A stretch of DNA of 64,000 bases from Synchiropus splendidus. Taxonomy: Eukaryota > Chordata > Actinopteri > Syngnathiformes > Callionymidae. The position numbers were made by a program, and so were the translations under genes. The DNA lies in assembly GCF_027744825.2 (NCBI RefSeq), contig NC_071335.1:9897001-9961000 (forward strand), read 5' to 3'. Shown here one piece after another: positions 63,842 through 64,000 of the stretch (positions are counted from its first letter, which is position 1; each line of letters opens with the position of its first letter). The notes beneath the pieces were generated by a model. The model saw only the letters and a program-made list of their open reading frames with translations. It was not told the origin of the DNA and ran no database searches.

Positions 63842-64000
63842 ACCCAGCACAGTTCTTGGCGCTACGGTATCGTTTGCACTCAGACGATCACCTCCCGCAG
63901 CCACCGTTTGCTTTACAGGCCAGTGTCATAGATTCTTGGAACTGCCTCATTCTGATATACCAGACTATGATGTCTATTGGCAATGACAAACTGCCATCTA
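63842..64000 (+). other. ERV interior running off the window
   Basis: Continues ERV copy 2. A short frame reads TVLGATVSFALRRSPPAATV. Too little remains to assign. The env, accessory genes and 3' LTR are expected beyond the window end. Confidence 0.4.

Larger units (their letters stand above)
48040..64000 (+). mobile_element. ERV copy 2: longer, decayed provirus, cut by window end
   Basis: Begins TGTTGTATATACTGG at 48040 and continues to the last base of the window. It has a 5' LTR, PBS, gag, protease-RT-RNase H-integrase and a further ORF. The 3' LTR lies beyond the window. A BEL/Pao element (51002-58013) and an unexplained segment of about 0.45 kb (61673-62140) interrupt it. Several frameshifts and stops indicate it is older than copy 1. 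Features pointing to a foamy-like lineage: basic Gag C-terminus without zinc knuckle, large size and accessory ORFs. This is tentative without a phylogeny. Confidence 0.88.

Overview
The window looks like a transposon-dense, probably pericentromeric or otherwise accessory stretch of a teleost fish genome. Spliced introns, CA/TA microsatellites, and relics of L2-like LINEs, Harbinger, pogo, Ty3/Gypsy, BEL/Pao, Polinton/Maverick (adintovirus-like) and endogenous retroviruses all point that way. A captured p53 fragment of fish type supports it. No ordinary single-copy host gene was recognised.

Layout. Five same-strand partial copies (E, A, B, C, D at about 1-640, 2.0-18.5 kb, 20.4-28.3 kb, 28.3-30.5 kb and 46.3-48.0 kb) carry an unrecognised multi-exon gene, here called gene X. 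In copy B gene X is followed by an acidic gene Y and then by decayed protein-primed DNA polymerase B, packaging ATPase and small core-protein genes. This places X and Y in a Polinton/adintovirus-like element. Every internal gene X intron lies in phase 1. Copy A carries four tandem exon 4-5(-6) modules, each followed by a 50-bp minisatellite array, whereas copy B has one module.

An 8.3-kb endogenous retrovirus (ERV copy 1, 5692-14005, TSD AAGAT, two nearly identical 1765-bp LTRs) is inserted exactly at an exon 4 splice acceptor of copy A. It has lost about 6 kb of gag-pol. Between the integrase end and its 3' accessory genes it carries an intronless p53 DNA-binding-domain fragment, a 48-bp piece of 28S rRNA, and a Notch EGF-repeat fragment. 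This resembles an acutely transducing, defective retrovirus. Three intact ORFs follow; the second and third share a frame and are separated by a single UGA in a UGA-CUA context.

The right part (48040-64000) is a second, longer but decayed copy of the same ERV family, cut by the window end. Its Gag N-terminus resembles a macro (ADP-ribose-binding) domain, and its Gag C-terminus is basic without a zinc knuckle. That, with the 3' accessory ORFs, suggests a foamy-like lineage (tentative). A young BEL/Pao element (51002-58013, TSD GGATC) is nested in its gag. The middle (31.9-46.2 kb) holds an L2-like LINE, a Harbinger element with a MADF-BESS gene, a truncated Gypsy element on the minus strand, long LTR-like repeats, a pogo-like relic and a minus-strand Ulp1-PHD gene fragment.

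All functional statements come from reading motifs by eye. No database search was run.
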